Below are positions 48,329 through 59,371 of a DNA stretch of 64,000 bases, piece after piece. The first letter of the stretch is position 1. Each line of letters begins with the position of its first letter. Where the stretch lies: assembly GCA_023678885.1 (NCBI GenBank), contig CM042954.1, forward strand, positions 2,788,198 through 2,852,197, written 5' to 3'. The notes beneath the pieces were generated by a model, which was not told the DNA's origin, ran no database searches, and saw nothing but the letters and a program-made list of their open reading frames with translations. The stretch is from Pogostemon cablin. Taxonomy: Eukaryota; Streptophyta; Magnoliopsida; Lamiales; Lamiaceae. A program made the translations under genes and the position numbers.

Positions 48329-49936
48329 GTGATATCAGTAGTAAAAGCACAGCAGTTATTGGAAAGTAGTTGTGAGGGGTATCTGGTGAGCGTGATGAAT
48401 GTTGAGGGACAACAATGTCCAGTCCTCGGTGATGTACCAGTAGTTCGGGAATACCCGGAGGTGTTTCCAGATGATCTTCCAGGGTTGCCACCAGATCAGA
48501 AAATTGAGTTTGTTATTGAAATACAATCGAGAACTGCTCCTATATCTAAAGCGCCATACAAAATGGTACCAGCTGTACTAAAGGAATTTAATATACAATT
48601 GCAAGAGTTGCTAGAAAAAGAATTCATCCAACCTAGTTTCTCACCTTGGGGAGCACCAGTTCTTTTCGTTCGTAAGAAGGATGGCACATTGAGGATGTGC
48701 ATCAATTACTGAGAGCTCAACAAAGTTACAGTCAAGAATAAGAATCCATTGCCTCGTATTAATGATTCGTTCGATCAACTACAAGGTGCAGCTATCTTTT
48801 CGAAGATTGATTTGCGATCGGGGTATCATCAGTTGAAGATTAAGGAGAAAGATATCCCGAAAACTGTATTCAGCACAAGGTATGGGCACTATGAATTCTT
48901 GGTGATGCCATTTGGTTTGACGAATGCTCCAGCAGCATTTATGGATTTGATGAGTAGAGTATTTCAGGAATTCCTCGATAAGTTCATGATTTTGTTTATC
49001 GATGACATTCTGATTTACTCTAAGAATAAGGAGGATCATGCTCTGCACATAAGAAAGGTTTTAGAGATTCTGAAAGAAAAGCAGTTGTATGCGAAGTTTA
49101 AGAAGTGTGAATTTTGGTTGGATCGAGTTGTTTTCTTGGGACACGTGGTATCGAGAGAAGGAATTTTGGTGGATCCAAGCAAAGTTAAAGCAATCCATGA
49201 TTGGCCACAACCCTCAAATCCCACTGAGGTTCGTAGCTTTCTTGGATTGGCGGGATATTATCGAAGGTTTGTTCAGGAATTCTCTAAAATTGCTTCACCT
49301 TTAACACAGTTGACCAGGAAGAATGTGAGGTTCACATGGACGGAGGCATGTGAACAAAGTTTTTAGGAATTGAAGAGACGGTTGACATCAGCACCTATCT
49401 TAACTATTCCTACAGAGATAGAAAACTTCAAGGTTTATAGTGATGCTTTAAAGAATGGTCTTGAGTGTGTACTAATGCAGAATGGGAATGTGTTAGCATA
49501 TGCATCCAGACAGTTAAGGGAGTACGAGAAGAACTACCCTACCCATGATTTGGAGTTAGACACAGTGGTGTTTGCACTCAAAATTTGGAGGCATTATCTG
49601 TATGGGGAACGTTGTGAGATCTATACTGATAATAAGAGTTTGAAGTATTTATTCACTCAGAAAGAGATAAATATGAGGCAGAGAAGATGGTTAGAACTGG
49701 TGAAGGACTAAAACTGTGTTATTAATTATCATCCAGGCAGAGCCAATGTGGTTGCTGATGCATTGAGCCGAAAGGCAATACAGAGTGCAGCTGCTATGAC
49801 CCTAAATCAGAAACCAGAGTTGTTTGATTTGCAACAGATGGGTGTGGAGATCATTCAGGAAGGATCGTTGGAAGCAAAGATGGCTGTTCTGACACTTCGA
49901 CCAACTCTGATGGATAAGATTCGACAGGGACAATAG
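48329..49936 (+). pseudogene. Tekay-type reverse transcriptase and RNase H
   Basis: One frame broken by stops at 48710-48712, 49364-49366, 49709-49711 and 49934-49936. RT motifs include APYKMVPAVLKEF, FSKIDLRSGYHQLKI, FGLTNAPAAFMDLM and the catalytic FIDDILIYS (near 49000). RNase H follows with VYSDALKNGLECVLMQNG and EIYTDNKSLKYLFTQKE, then NYHPGRANVVADALSR. The protein would copy element RNA to DNA in the virus-like particle. The few stops and well kept motifs suggest moderate age. Confidence 0.92.
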
Positions 49937-51135
49937 GTGGATAAGTTTTTTGCAAGGTAAGGAATGATATCAGCTCTAAAAAGTCTTCTGACTTCCAATT
50001 AAGAGATGATGGTGTGATTTTTTATAGAGGTCGATTATGTCTACTTCAAGTAGACGACAGTCGAAAGGAAGTGATGGCATAAGCTCATTCAACATCATAC
50101 TCTGTACAACCGGGAGCTACTAAGATGTATAGAGATTTGAAGCCACATTATTGGTGGTCAGGGATGAAGGGAGATGTCGCTCAATATGTGGAGCAATGTT
50201 TGACTTGTTAGTAAGTCAAAGCCGAGCATTAGAGACCAGCAGGAACTTTGCAGCCTCTATTTATTCCAGAGTGGAAGTGGGAGAATATCACTATGGATTT
50301 TGTTACTGGGCTACCGAAGACAGTAAAAGGTCATTTCGATTGACTAAGTCAACTCATTTTCTTCCTATATGTTCTATGTATTCTATGGATCGCTATGCAC
50401 AGCTATATTGAAAGATATGCTTAGAGCATGTGTGTTGGATTTTCAGGGTCAGTGGAGTACATTTCTGCCTTTGATAGAATTCTCGTACAACAACAGTTAC
50501 CAGTCCACTATTGGGATGGCACCATATGAAGCATTATATGGGAGGAAGTGTAGGTATCCAGTACATTGGGATGAAGTTGGAGAGGGGAAACTTTTGGGTC
50601 CAGACTTGATTCCTGAAATGTTGGAAGCGGTAGCACGTATTCGAGAGAAGATGAAAATTGCTCAGGATCGACAGAAAAGTTATGCAGACAAACGGAGAAG
50701 GGAATTGAAATTTGAAGTGGGTGATCATATATTCTTGAAAGTATCTCCAATGAAGGGGATAATGTGATTTGGAAAGAAGGGAAACTCAGTCCAAGATATG
50801 TTGGTCCATTCACTATCATTGAGAGAGTTGGAAGTGTTGTCTATAAGTTGGAGTTATCATCATCAATGTCTAGAGTACATGACGTGTTTCATGTGTCTAT
50901 GTTGACGAAGTATGTTTCGAATTCATCTCATATTCTCAGGCAGGAACCAGTTGAGTTGAAAAAAGATTTGAGTTATGAAGAGATACCAGTTGAGATTTTT
51001 TGGCGAGAAGTGAAGAAGGTTAGAAATAAAGAGATACCATTAGTGAAGATGTTATGGAGGAATCAATTATTTGAGGAGGCCACTTGGGAAAGAGAAGATG
51101 AGATGAAGGCTAAGTATCCAGAACTCTTCTTGTAA
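49937..51135 (+). pseudogene. Tekay-type integrase with chromodomain
   Basis: The N-terminal zinc-finger region is riddled with stops (49950-50250). The catalytic core is mostly deleted: MDFVTGLPKT-like sequence near 50300 jumps to LDFQGQWSTFLPLIEFSYNN at 50440. The C-terminal part is well kept (GMAPYEALYGRKCRYPVHW; DRQKSYADKRRRELKFEVGD). After a stop at 50765-50767 and a frame change, 50764-51135 carries LSPRYVGPFTIIERVG and the chromodomain-like end WREVKKVRNKEIPLVKMLWR, EATWERED. The chromodomain marks the chromovirus branch. Confidence 0.88.
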
Positions 51136-51159
51136 ATAAATTTCGAGGATGAAATTTTT

Positions 51160-51174
51160 ATAAGGTGGGGAGGA
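51160..51174 (+). other. Polypurine tract of the Tekay element
   Basis: AAGGTGGGGAGGA lies just before the 3' LTR start TGTGATATCC. Confidence 0.75.
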
Positions 51175-53130
51175 TGTGATATCCGAGCTTCTCACTACTC
51201 ATGTGCCAATATAATTAATTTATGTTGATAATTATGTGGTAATTATGTAGTAATTGTCTCTATATTTTATTTATCTTTGCATTTTTATTTGATACACATG
51301 TGATAAAAATGGTGACAATATGTGAATATATGTGTGCATAAATATTTACTTACATTAATTTGAATATATAATTAAATTGTCTTATGTGTATAAATACATT
51401 ATTTCTTAATTATTAAGTATCACATGTGTTCTCGTAATAATAGTGGTAAGAAAATATTCACGTATGTGTATTAATTTGCAAATGTATTATATATTAGCTA
51501 TTAAGTATTGCACGTATATTCATAATAATAATAATAATAGTAATAATAATAATATTAATATTAATAATAATAATAATAAATTTACTCACTATAAATAGTG
51601 GTTGGGGACGGTGGGATTGTCATCCCGTAATCCATTTATATAAACCCCATGGGGGTAATCTCAATTGAACAGAAGCAGAAGCAGCGACCAAACGCCAAAA
51701 AAATTGAGAGAGAGAAGAAAAGAGGGAGAGAAAGAGAGGAAGAGAGAAAGGGGAAAGAGGAGCGTGCCGGAACGGGAGATAGGTAGTTACAGTTTTCACG
51801 AGGTTTGTGGTATGATTACTATCTGAGTCTAGGTAAGTAGAAGTCCAACTACAATTTATAAACATGTTGTGTGTAAATTATTTGTGATTAATATGTGATA
51901 ATTCTGTTATGAATTATTTGTGATTAGTTTAATTATGTTATGAATTATTTGGGATTAATTTGTGATACCAACTGTGGATTTATGTGATTTGAGGAAAGTA
52001 GGTTTCATACACAGCTAAATATTATTTGTAAATTATTTGTGATAAATTGGTGATACAAGTGGTGGATTTATATGATTTGAGGTAATATCATTGTCCTATA
52101 TAAATCCGTGTGATCGAAAACTATTGAATATATATCCGTATGATCAGAGAAGATATCATTTATAAGGATCTTTGTGATCAGAGGTGAAATTGATATTCTA
52201 AAAATGGATCTGTGTGATTAAGGGAGAAGTAGTTGTTCTAGAAGTGGATCTGTGTGATTGAAATTTATTTGTTGTTTTATTTTGAATAAATGTTTATATT
52301 GATGTCATAAATGAATTGTGAAGCATATTTAATTGCCCTGGTTGCATACCATGCATAATAATGAAAACTATTTTTCTAAAATTAATAAGATACTAATGGT
52401 GTGTGCGACCACTATATATGCACTCTTTTAGGGACCGCCGAAAATCGATTCGAGTCATGTGTTGACTCACTATATTCAGGGATCGCGGGGTGTTTCGAGT
52501 CATGTGTTGACTCAACGAGTCGCTTGTCGGCTCACTTTTATTCGGGGATCACGGGGTGAGATCCGAGTCATGTGTTGACTCAATGAGTCCTCTGTCGACT
52601 CATCTTTATTCAGAGATCGAAAAAATCAATCCGACATTTTGTGTGTCACTTTATTCAGGGTTCGGAAAAATTGATCCGACACTTTGTGTGTCTATTGAGC
52701 TCAATTGGGGTGCATATCATAAGTGTGTCGTGGAGATCTTGCAACGTGAATAGTTTTCAAAATAAAAGAGACCGACTAGAAAGATTAGGAAATAGGCAAT
52801 AGAAAACTAAATGCATTTTCATGCACTGTCATGCATGATTTCTACTTACTAAGATTTTTGTCTCACTAGATTATTTATTGTAGGTGAGCCTGCTGATGAT
52901 TGAATTATGTGGTGTTTGTGCAAGTTTTGGAGCTCCTACAGGGTTTTGAGCGGATGTACATAAATGACAACCTGTTGGGCTAGATTGTGGGCTTATTTTG
53001 TTTCCGCTGATATTTTGTTATGTAATATAATAAGTATTGTCACAAGTTTGTGTGGTATGAAGTGGTGTCAGAAACTAATTACGTATGTTGAACTGGTGTG
53101 ATGGTTTTGGTTATAAATATATTATGTGAG
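51175..53130 (+). mobile_element. 3' LTR of the Tekay-type element
   Basis: Starts TGTGATATCCGAGC after the polypurine tract. Its end, near 53130, is approximate because no 5' LTR is present. A trinucleotide TAA repeat (51523-51581) precedes a TATA region at 51587-51600 (CACTATAAATAGTG, a palindrome around the TATA box). U5 contains short tandem repeats around 52040-52260 (GGATCTGTGTGATT words) and 52440-52700 (GAGTCATGTGTTGACTCA words). Confidence 0.8.
51587..51600 (+). promoter_or_regulatory. Palindromic TATA box in the Tekay LTR
   Basis: CACTATAAATAGTG, a perfect 6-bp inverted repeat around the TATA core, downstream of a TAA microsatellite. It is the probable core promoter of the element. 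Confidence 0.65.
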
Positions 53131-53137
53131 AAAAAAT

Positions 53138-53251
53138 ATATATATATATGCAGATTTATATATTGATGTTTGTGTTGAATTAATATTTGAATTAGGCAAA
53201 AGCTCCTGCGCCCCCGGGGACACGGAAGGATACTCCGTGTCCCCATGTGAA

Positions 53252-53295
<44 letters not shown>

Positions 53296-53397
53296 TGCAG
53301 ATTTATATAATGATGTTTGTGTTAAATTAATATTTGAATTAGACAAAAGCTCCTGCGCCCCCGGGAACACAGAGGGATACTCCGTGTCCTCATGTGA
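53138..53397. repeat. Direct repeat with TA runs and a GGGGACACGG hairpin
   Basis: Two copies (about 53138-53236 and 53276-53397) of: TATATATGCAGATTTATAT, a GTTTGTGTT stretch, then AAAGCTCCTGCGCCCCCGGG and a hairpin. In copy 1 the stem GGGGACACGG / CCGTGTCCCC is perfect over 10 bp with a 9-base loop; in copy 2 it is degraded. Frames across it are artefacts. Confidence 0.85.
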
Positions 53398-53563
53398 ACA
53401 CAACCCTCCCCCCTCCAATTCTATTTAAATCTATGTATTGCTAGGGGTTTAAATTGCAAAGGGGCATGGAAATTGCAAAGGAACAAGGAATGTGCTCCAT
53501 GCGCCCGGGTGCACAGGAGCCTCACTCTTTGAATTATAAGTTATGTAAGGTGGGTCGTGTCAA

Positions 53564-54446
53564 TCTCTATATTTTTTATATATATTTTTATACATAATTA
53601 AGTAAAATATTTTTTGTAGTTGTAGATAATGATTCTCATATGAAGCAAATCACGACAAAAAAATATTGATAGACATCGGTTAAATAAAAGAGAACGGAGA
53701 ATAAATTACAAATACAAGAAAAAATCAAAGTCAAACCCGTATAAGTCTTTTAACTCAATTTCCTTGTTTTATAACTATCTTTATTCTTATGAGTTTATGG
53801 TTTTTTCATCTCTCATATTTTACAATATGTAATTATTTTACTTGTCAATAATTTTGTTTTTTGCCATCGATAAGAAACACAACTCGAAATTTCAAAATTT
53901 AAATCATGACATTCCTTTTACTAATAACCAACTTCCTAATTATGTTCACATAACACAATTATCACAACGTATTTTTTCAATAATAAACTGATTTTGTGAC
54001 TTTAATTTCTCATTGAAGCTTGCGCAAATCAACACCGAAAACACTTACTCTGTAAAAAATTCTGTGTTTTATCCCAAATAAGAGTAATATAATTTTTATA
54101 TTTTAATTTAAAATTTTTAATCATATTATTATTTTATTACTTAATATCAATTCCATTTAAAATACTAATTATCATGATTTAGATTGAGTTTTTCAGTGAT
54201 GAATTGAGAGTTTACTTACTTTATTATGGTCGAGCCAAATAAAATTGTTAACATTTGAAGATAACTAAAAAGTACGGTACAATATAAAGCTTATATAAAA
54301 AAATTACACATAATATAATTTAGAAAAATTAATAAATAAATTAAATTTTAAATATAAATTTTCATAAAATAAAATTATGATACAAATTTAATATTAAATT
54401 ATTAAATAATATAATCATCCCGTGCATCGCACAAACACAATACTAG
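53564..54446 (+). mobile_element. Small Helitron-like element (candidate)
   Basis: Starts TCTCTATA after an A at 53563 and ends CTAG at 54443-54446 before a T, as Helitrons insert between A and T. A short stem (GTGC/GCAC in CCCGTGCATCGCAC) lies about 10 bases before the end. AT-rich and non-coding, so any copy would be non-autonomous. The 5' end call is the weaker part. Confidence 0.5.
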
Positions 54447-54677
54447 TATGCGTTCTATAGACTAGGAGAGAGTCTTGAGAGACAGACACAAATTCGAAGA
54501 CATATTATCTATTGATAAGAAAAGGTATATTTTAAATTAAAGGCTATTTTTCATTAGGTTAATTAATTATAATTAAGAATGAGGGTAAATTAAAAGTCCT
54601 GAACCATAAACAATTTTAAACAAAGAAAATTTCTTCGTATTTTATTATAGAGTTTTAATAAATAATTTTATTAATTA

Positions 54678-54710
54678 CTAGGTAGGCAACCTCACTTCGT
54701 GAGGTGGTAG
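54678..54710 (-). mobile_element. Helitron 3' terminus on minus
   Basis: On minus the sequence reads a perfect hairpin CCTCACGAAGTGAGG (54690-54704), a short spacer, then CTAG (ending at 54678) followed by T. This is the Helitron 3' end layout. The 5' end was not located; it would lie at higher coordinates. Confidence 0.6.
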
Positions 54711-54841
54711 TCCGTATTTTGTTGAGGTAGTAGCACATATTTTTTTAAAAGTAGCATATCTAGAATCATGATATGCATTATTATTTGTGATAAGATCAAA
54801 CAGATGTAATGTAGGAAAATTTGAAAGTTTTAACTTATAAC

Positions 54842-55108
54842 TTAATAGTTGAATACAAGATAAGTATCTCTCCTAAGTTTAACATTGGAATCTAAACAAG
54901 TAGGTACAATTTCTGATGCTGATTCCAAAGGTTGGAACTCAAAAGGAAGTTCATCTTGCCATGTCTCAGCAGTCTTTGAAAGAGTCAACCATTGTTCAAT
55001 AAAGTAGGTTGCACATTACTTATTTTGAGAGACCATTTGGTTTGCCACATGCTTATGACTTTTGTGAGGTAATTGTCGCTTTAGTTGATCAACAATAAAA
55101 CTTCTTTA
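54842..55108 (-). pseudogene. Fragment of an unrecognised host gene (last-exon-like)
   Basis: A frame of about 88 codons ending in TAA at 54842-54844, with one internal TAA. It contains IVDQLKRQLPHKSHKHVANQ and ATYFIEQWLTLSKTAETWQD. I do not recognise the family. Composition and length look like a true coding exon. It lies just inside the minus-strand Helitron 3' end in the same orientation, and with 56208-56473 may come from one captured gene. Confidence 0.45.
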
Positions 55109-56207
55109 GCAGTAACTATAGCAAACAATAGAGGTAAACTTTGAAAATGCAACAAATAGCAGAGATCAAAATCGTCAATGGTCACTTGGAAAATAAAATT
55201 TTACTATTGCGTTGCCTTCAATATTTGGGCAGCAGATTTTGGAATTGCAGTACAACTAAATCTGACTGAAATTTACAGTGCTCAAAGAATACAATAGAGC
55301 AATGTAAACATATGGAGTCAATGGAGTACAATAATAAGATCTTGAATACTTCTATTTTTTTGGATAAATAAACAAGTCAAAATCATAGGTGAAATGTTCG
55401 TTTGAAAAATTGGCACTCTCAACATGTTTATGGTAACCTAAGCTATTAATAAATGAAATAAAATTGATATTGTACCTTTTGTAAGTACCTTGTGAATAGT
55501 GGTCAGCAGCTATGAAAACCTTATGATGCCTTTTGCGGAAGATGTTTTATAAGAAAAGTTGTCATGACTTGTTACAGATTTGGCTACTCAAACTGATTCA
55601 CCAGCATAGTTGATATTCGACTACATTTTCAGCGTTGCATTGCCTCAGCTTTGAAGGACTTTCAATCACATAAATCTGCAAAGGTTCACAGAGCAATACG
55701 TGAATGAGATGTATTTGGAAGTTGCAATGAGTAGCAATTTACTTATTATTTTAGTCAATTCTTTGAATCATAGTGAGGCAATTATAACTCCTCATGTAAA
55801 AATGCTAATGAGCTAACTCAGATCATAGACCTATCAGATGGCCAAAGAGTGAGTACTTAAAAAAAAGTCCGAAAAGAGAGGAAAATTAATAGGACAGAGT
55901 TTTTAATTGTCACATACATATAGGTCAAACAATATGTAGCATGGAGAGATCTCACTTAATCATATATCGTAAAACATAATTATGTAGATAGCCACAATGG
56001 TCATTGTGGGTCACATGTTGATTAGAGTGATTGACTCTGAGATTTGAAGGGCATTCATGATGCATAGCAAAAAAAGAGTTATGAAAAAGCTCATGCATAC
56101 CAATTTGCATATCAACATGCCACCAAGAACAGGACTGTATGGAACAGCGTTTCCAACAGGAACTTGTGTAGTTGGATTTTATAATAGGCAACAATGTATT
56201 CACAAAC
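55109..56207 (-). other. Intron-like sequence between captured exon fragments
   Basis: AT-rich, with no clear coding frame; the minus frame 55952-56395 arises largely from reading past a splice donor and in a shifted frame. Probably introns of the captured gene. Confidence 0.4.
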
Positions 56208-56473
56208 CTGAGTAGGAATGAATCTAAAAGAGTTCTGATTAGGTAGATCAAGGAGATACAGTCCTGGATCAGGAGGGAAATAAGACTCATCAAGAACTTC
56301 AACTTAATCAGAATCTTCATCATTCTGGCCACTGGCGTCTTCCAAAAATCTAGCAGTAGTCTCATTGCAAGACAAAAATTTAACCTTTCATTCAAGATTT
56401 ATGGGGAACTTAATATGAAATGGAGGACATGGGTTTTTAAGTTCTTTGTGCTTTCTGAATTTATGAAATGGAC
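56208..56473 (-). pseudogene. Exon of an unrecognised host gene, two in-frame stops
   Basis: A TGTGTGCAG acceptor before 56473 and a GTTTGT donor after 56208 bound 266 bp with one consistent frame, broken only by TGA (56388-56390) and TAA (56304-56306). It contains FHKFRKHKELKNPCPPFHIK, FLEDASGQNDEDSD and ESYFPPDPGLYLLDLPNQNS. The family was not recognised. The acceptor side is duplicated (52-bp period, 56466-56560). Confidence 0.55.
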
Positions 56474-56594
56474 CTGCACACAAGAATACAAAGAATGGAA
56501 TTAGTACAACATTAACTAAATGGACCTGCACACAAGAATACAAAGAATGGAATTAGTAACAACAATAACTACGGTTATAATACAATGATTATTA

Positions 56595-56842
56595 ATCCCT
56601 CCGTCCCATATTATCTTGCACCGTTTTAACAAATTTATTGACTTTTGAAGGATAATGTAGTTTTTTTAGGTAATTAATAAATTATAATATATGTTATGTG
56701 TTAACGATGGAAGTGATAAATTTGAAAATAAGATGTACTTTTAAGGTATGGGATTAAAGTAATTTTCCTTTTTCGGTTGGTGAAGTTTATTGTGGGATAG
56801 AAGAAAATAGAAACTATGAAATTTATCATGGGAGAGAGGGAG
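56595..56842. mobile_element. Stowaway-type MITE
   Basis: Left end ATCCCTCCGTCCC, right end GGGAGAGAGGGAG, TA on both sides (56593-56594 and 56843-56844); 248 bp. It interrupts the host-gene-like region. Confidence 0.85.
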
Positions 56843-57063
56843 TAGTTCAAAAAGCTGTCTTTGACATGAGCAGCAACATCAAGCAACATGTCTTTGAAAT
56901 CAACCTTTACAAGGAAATCAAGCATTATGTGCAGCAGAAGGATCTCTATAACCCAAAACACTACAATATACATAAATTACCTCATGCAGATTCTTTCTCA
57001 ATTATAACATTCGACTTTTGATAATATAACGTATAATTAAATTATGTAAAAAGTTAATATATA

Positions 57064-57593
57064 CTCCCTCCGTCCCGTTTTAATGTTTACATTTACTTTT
57101 TGCATGTTGATTAAAAAGTATAGTATTTTAATAGATAGTGAGTGAAAAGATATACTCCCTCCGTCCCAACTTCAACTTCACACTTTCCGTTTTGGCCCGT
57201 CCCAAATTCAACTTCACACTTCCATAAAAGGAAAAAACAACAAACTAATATCCCTCTAACATACTTTAATTTCAAATTTGTCATTACCTTTTTAACACAC
57301 ATAACATACTTTATCATTTATTTATTACCCAAAAATACCATACTACCCTCAAAAGTAAGTCAAAAAGTGACTTTTCTTAAACTCCGTATCTACAGTAAAC
57401 GTGAACTTGAATTTGGGACGGAGGGAGTAATATTTAATGTAAAGTGGGTAGGCGTACTAGTGTTAGATGTGGGGACTATGTTGATATATTAATTGTTTTA
57501 GGTGGGTCCCATATTCCAAAAAAAGAAAACGTAAATATTGAAATGGGATGCCCAAAATAGAGATATGTAAACATTGAAATAGGACGGAGGGAG
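57064..57593. mobile_element. Outer Stowaway MITE of a nested pair
   Basis: CTCCCTCCGTCCCG at the left, GGACGGAGGGAG at the right, TA on both sides (57062-57063 and 57594-57595). It contains another Stowaway at 57155-57427. Own length is about 255 bp without the inner copy. Confidence 0.9.
57155..57427. mobile_element. Inner Stowaway MITE, inserted in the outer one
   Basis: CTCCCTCCGTCCCAAC at the left, GGGACGGAGGGAG at the right, TA on both sides; 273 bp. Internal repeats CAACTTCAACTTCACACTT and AATTCAACTTCACACTT occur near the left end. Confidence 0.9.
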
Positions 57594-57613
57594 TATGTAT
57601 ATTTAAAAAAATT

Positions 57614-58052
57614 ACTTATAGGTACACACTTTGTACCTCTAATTACTATTAGATACATTGATTTAAAAAAATTACTCTCACATACAAAATATTAAAGTAA
57701 AATACCAAATATAACCCTAAACTTATACATTTTTAAATCACAAACCCTAAACCCTCACCCACTGCCGGACCTCCGCCATCGAAAAACTGCCGAACCGTTG
57801 CCGGTCGATTGTCAGACCACCGCCGGACCGCCTCCACTGCCGCCGAACTACCACACTTTTTTGCTGCACACACTTTTTTTACTGCACACACTTTTACTGC
57901 ACACGAACTTCTGCTGCACACAAACATTTATGTGCAGCACATTGTAAGGGTAATATTGGAATATCACTATATATTTATGTAGTTAGTAGTAATATTTTTG
58001 TATGTTTGTATCTCATAGTAATTAAAAGTTTTTAGTGTACCTAGTAGTAATC
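57614..58052. mobile_element. MITE with about 45-bp terminal inverted repeats
   Basis: The left arm (57614-57658) has ATAGGTACAC and AATTACTATTAGATACA; the inverted right arm (58006-58052) has CTAGGTACAC and AATTACTATGAGATACA. The interior includes a GC-rich stretch (57760-57860) and repeated CTGCACACA words. The target duplication was not resolved, so the superfamily is open. Confidence 0.65.
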
Positions 58053-59269
58053 CTCCCTATATATTTTGATTATTTGAAAGAATTTTGACTTATATTTTTT
58101 TTAAATGCTACTTTATAACATAATACAATTGAAAGTTATTTGTTACTCCCACTGTCTCTCTTAAAAAATGTGCAACCATATAGTGTCAATTTTATCTCTT
58201 CGCCGTATATTTATATAATTATTAGTATTTTATTTTTTTATTGTATTTAAATGCAATTATGATCAAAGTATGTAACTTTTAGTAATAAATTCTTGATTTT
58301 ACTGTTTGTCTAAAATAAATATCAATTATATATATAAAAAAACTCAATTTATTTTTTTTCTATACATGATTTGATTTGATTTGATATTAATTAATTTATT
58401 TATATCGAATGATTTATTTATTAATTGCAATTAATTATACTAAGTAAATAAGATAAGTGTATAGAAAAATAAATAAATAGTAAAACTATAGGTGAACAAC
58501 ACATTAGCAAAAAGGAGGAAAATTACCAAAGTCAGCGTTGAAAGATTTGATATTATTAAAATTAGTATATTAATTGACAATTAGTATAATATATGCCAAT
58601 AATATTTTTCATATTTATCCAATTTATATTTTAATTAAAAAATAAATAAATAATTTATTATTAACATGAATAGGATCCATGATTGAGATCAAAGGTAATA
58701 GACGATCAAGAGTAAAATTGAATGAAAACTAAATTTACTAAAATTGAAAAGATGTAAAAAAATTAAAGATAAAAATAGAAATTAAGTTTGTTTTTATATA
58801 TGTATATAAATATAAATTAAGTATATATTGATTAAAAATTAGTCAAATATGCCAAAAATATATCTCAAATTTACCAAATTTATATTGTAAATTAAAAAAG
58901 TAAAATTTAAATAATAAAACCTAGGCCAAAATATATCTCATATTTACCAAATTTATATTGTAAAATAAAAAAGTAAAATTTAAATAATAAAATCTATTAT
59001 TTTTATAATTAAATTTTATGATTGAAATCAAAAGCATTATTTGAACGGTCAAGATTAAAATTGAATTATTTCTAAATAGAGTAAAATTGAAAAAAAAATT
59101 AAAAATAAATGTAGAAGTTTAGATTTACCTAGATTAATAAAAAATTAAAGGTAAACAAGGGCCTTGTTTGGGCAGCCCTACTAAACATGTTTGTTTCAAT
59201 TTCGGCACTTTTTAGTTTCGTAAATTCAAGTAATTTTAATTTTTTTTTCACTTTTAATTAAAAATAATA

Positions 59270-59311
<42 letters not shown>

Positions 59312-59330
59312 TGATATTATCTCAGACATT
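58053..59330. other. AT-rich DNA with a tandem duplication and a TTA microsatellite
   Basis: No genes. A 74-bp tandem duplication (GCCAAAA.TATATCTCA starts at 58851 and 58925) and a TTA/ATT microsatellite at about 59262-59308, directly beside the pararetroviral remnant. Confidence 0.7.
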
Positions 59331-59371
59331 TTTCCTCTGCCAGAGGAAGATCCTTTGCCTCGTGTACTCAT
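59331..59371 (-). pseudogene. Start of the second ORF of the endogenous caulimovirid
   Basis: An ATG at 59371 overlaps the stop of the polyprotein frame by ATGA and opens a Ser-, Gly- and Lys-rich stretch of about 20 codons before similarity is lost in the microsatellite. Florendovirus-like endogenous caulimovirids can have a short second ORF after RNase H. The product is unknown. Confidence 0.45.

Noticed and set aside
53122..53428. Frames of about 100 residues on both strands
   Set aside because: Created by TA dinucleotide runs (Tyr-Ile repeats) and the hairpin duplication.
55952..56395. 147-codon minus-strand frame
   Set aside because: It is out of frame with the exon-like reading at 56208-56473 and runs through a splice donor into intron-like sequence.
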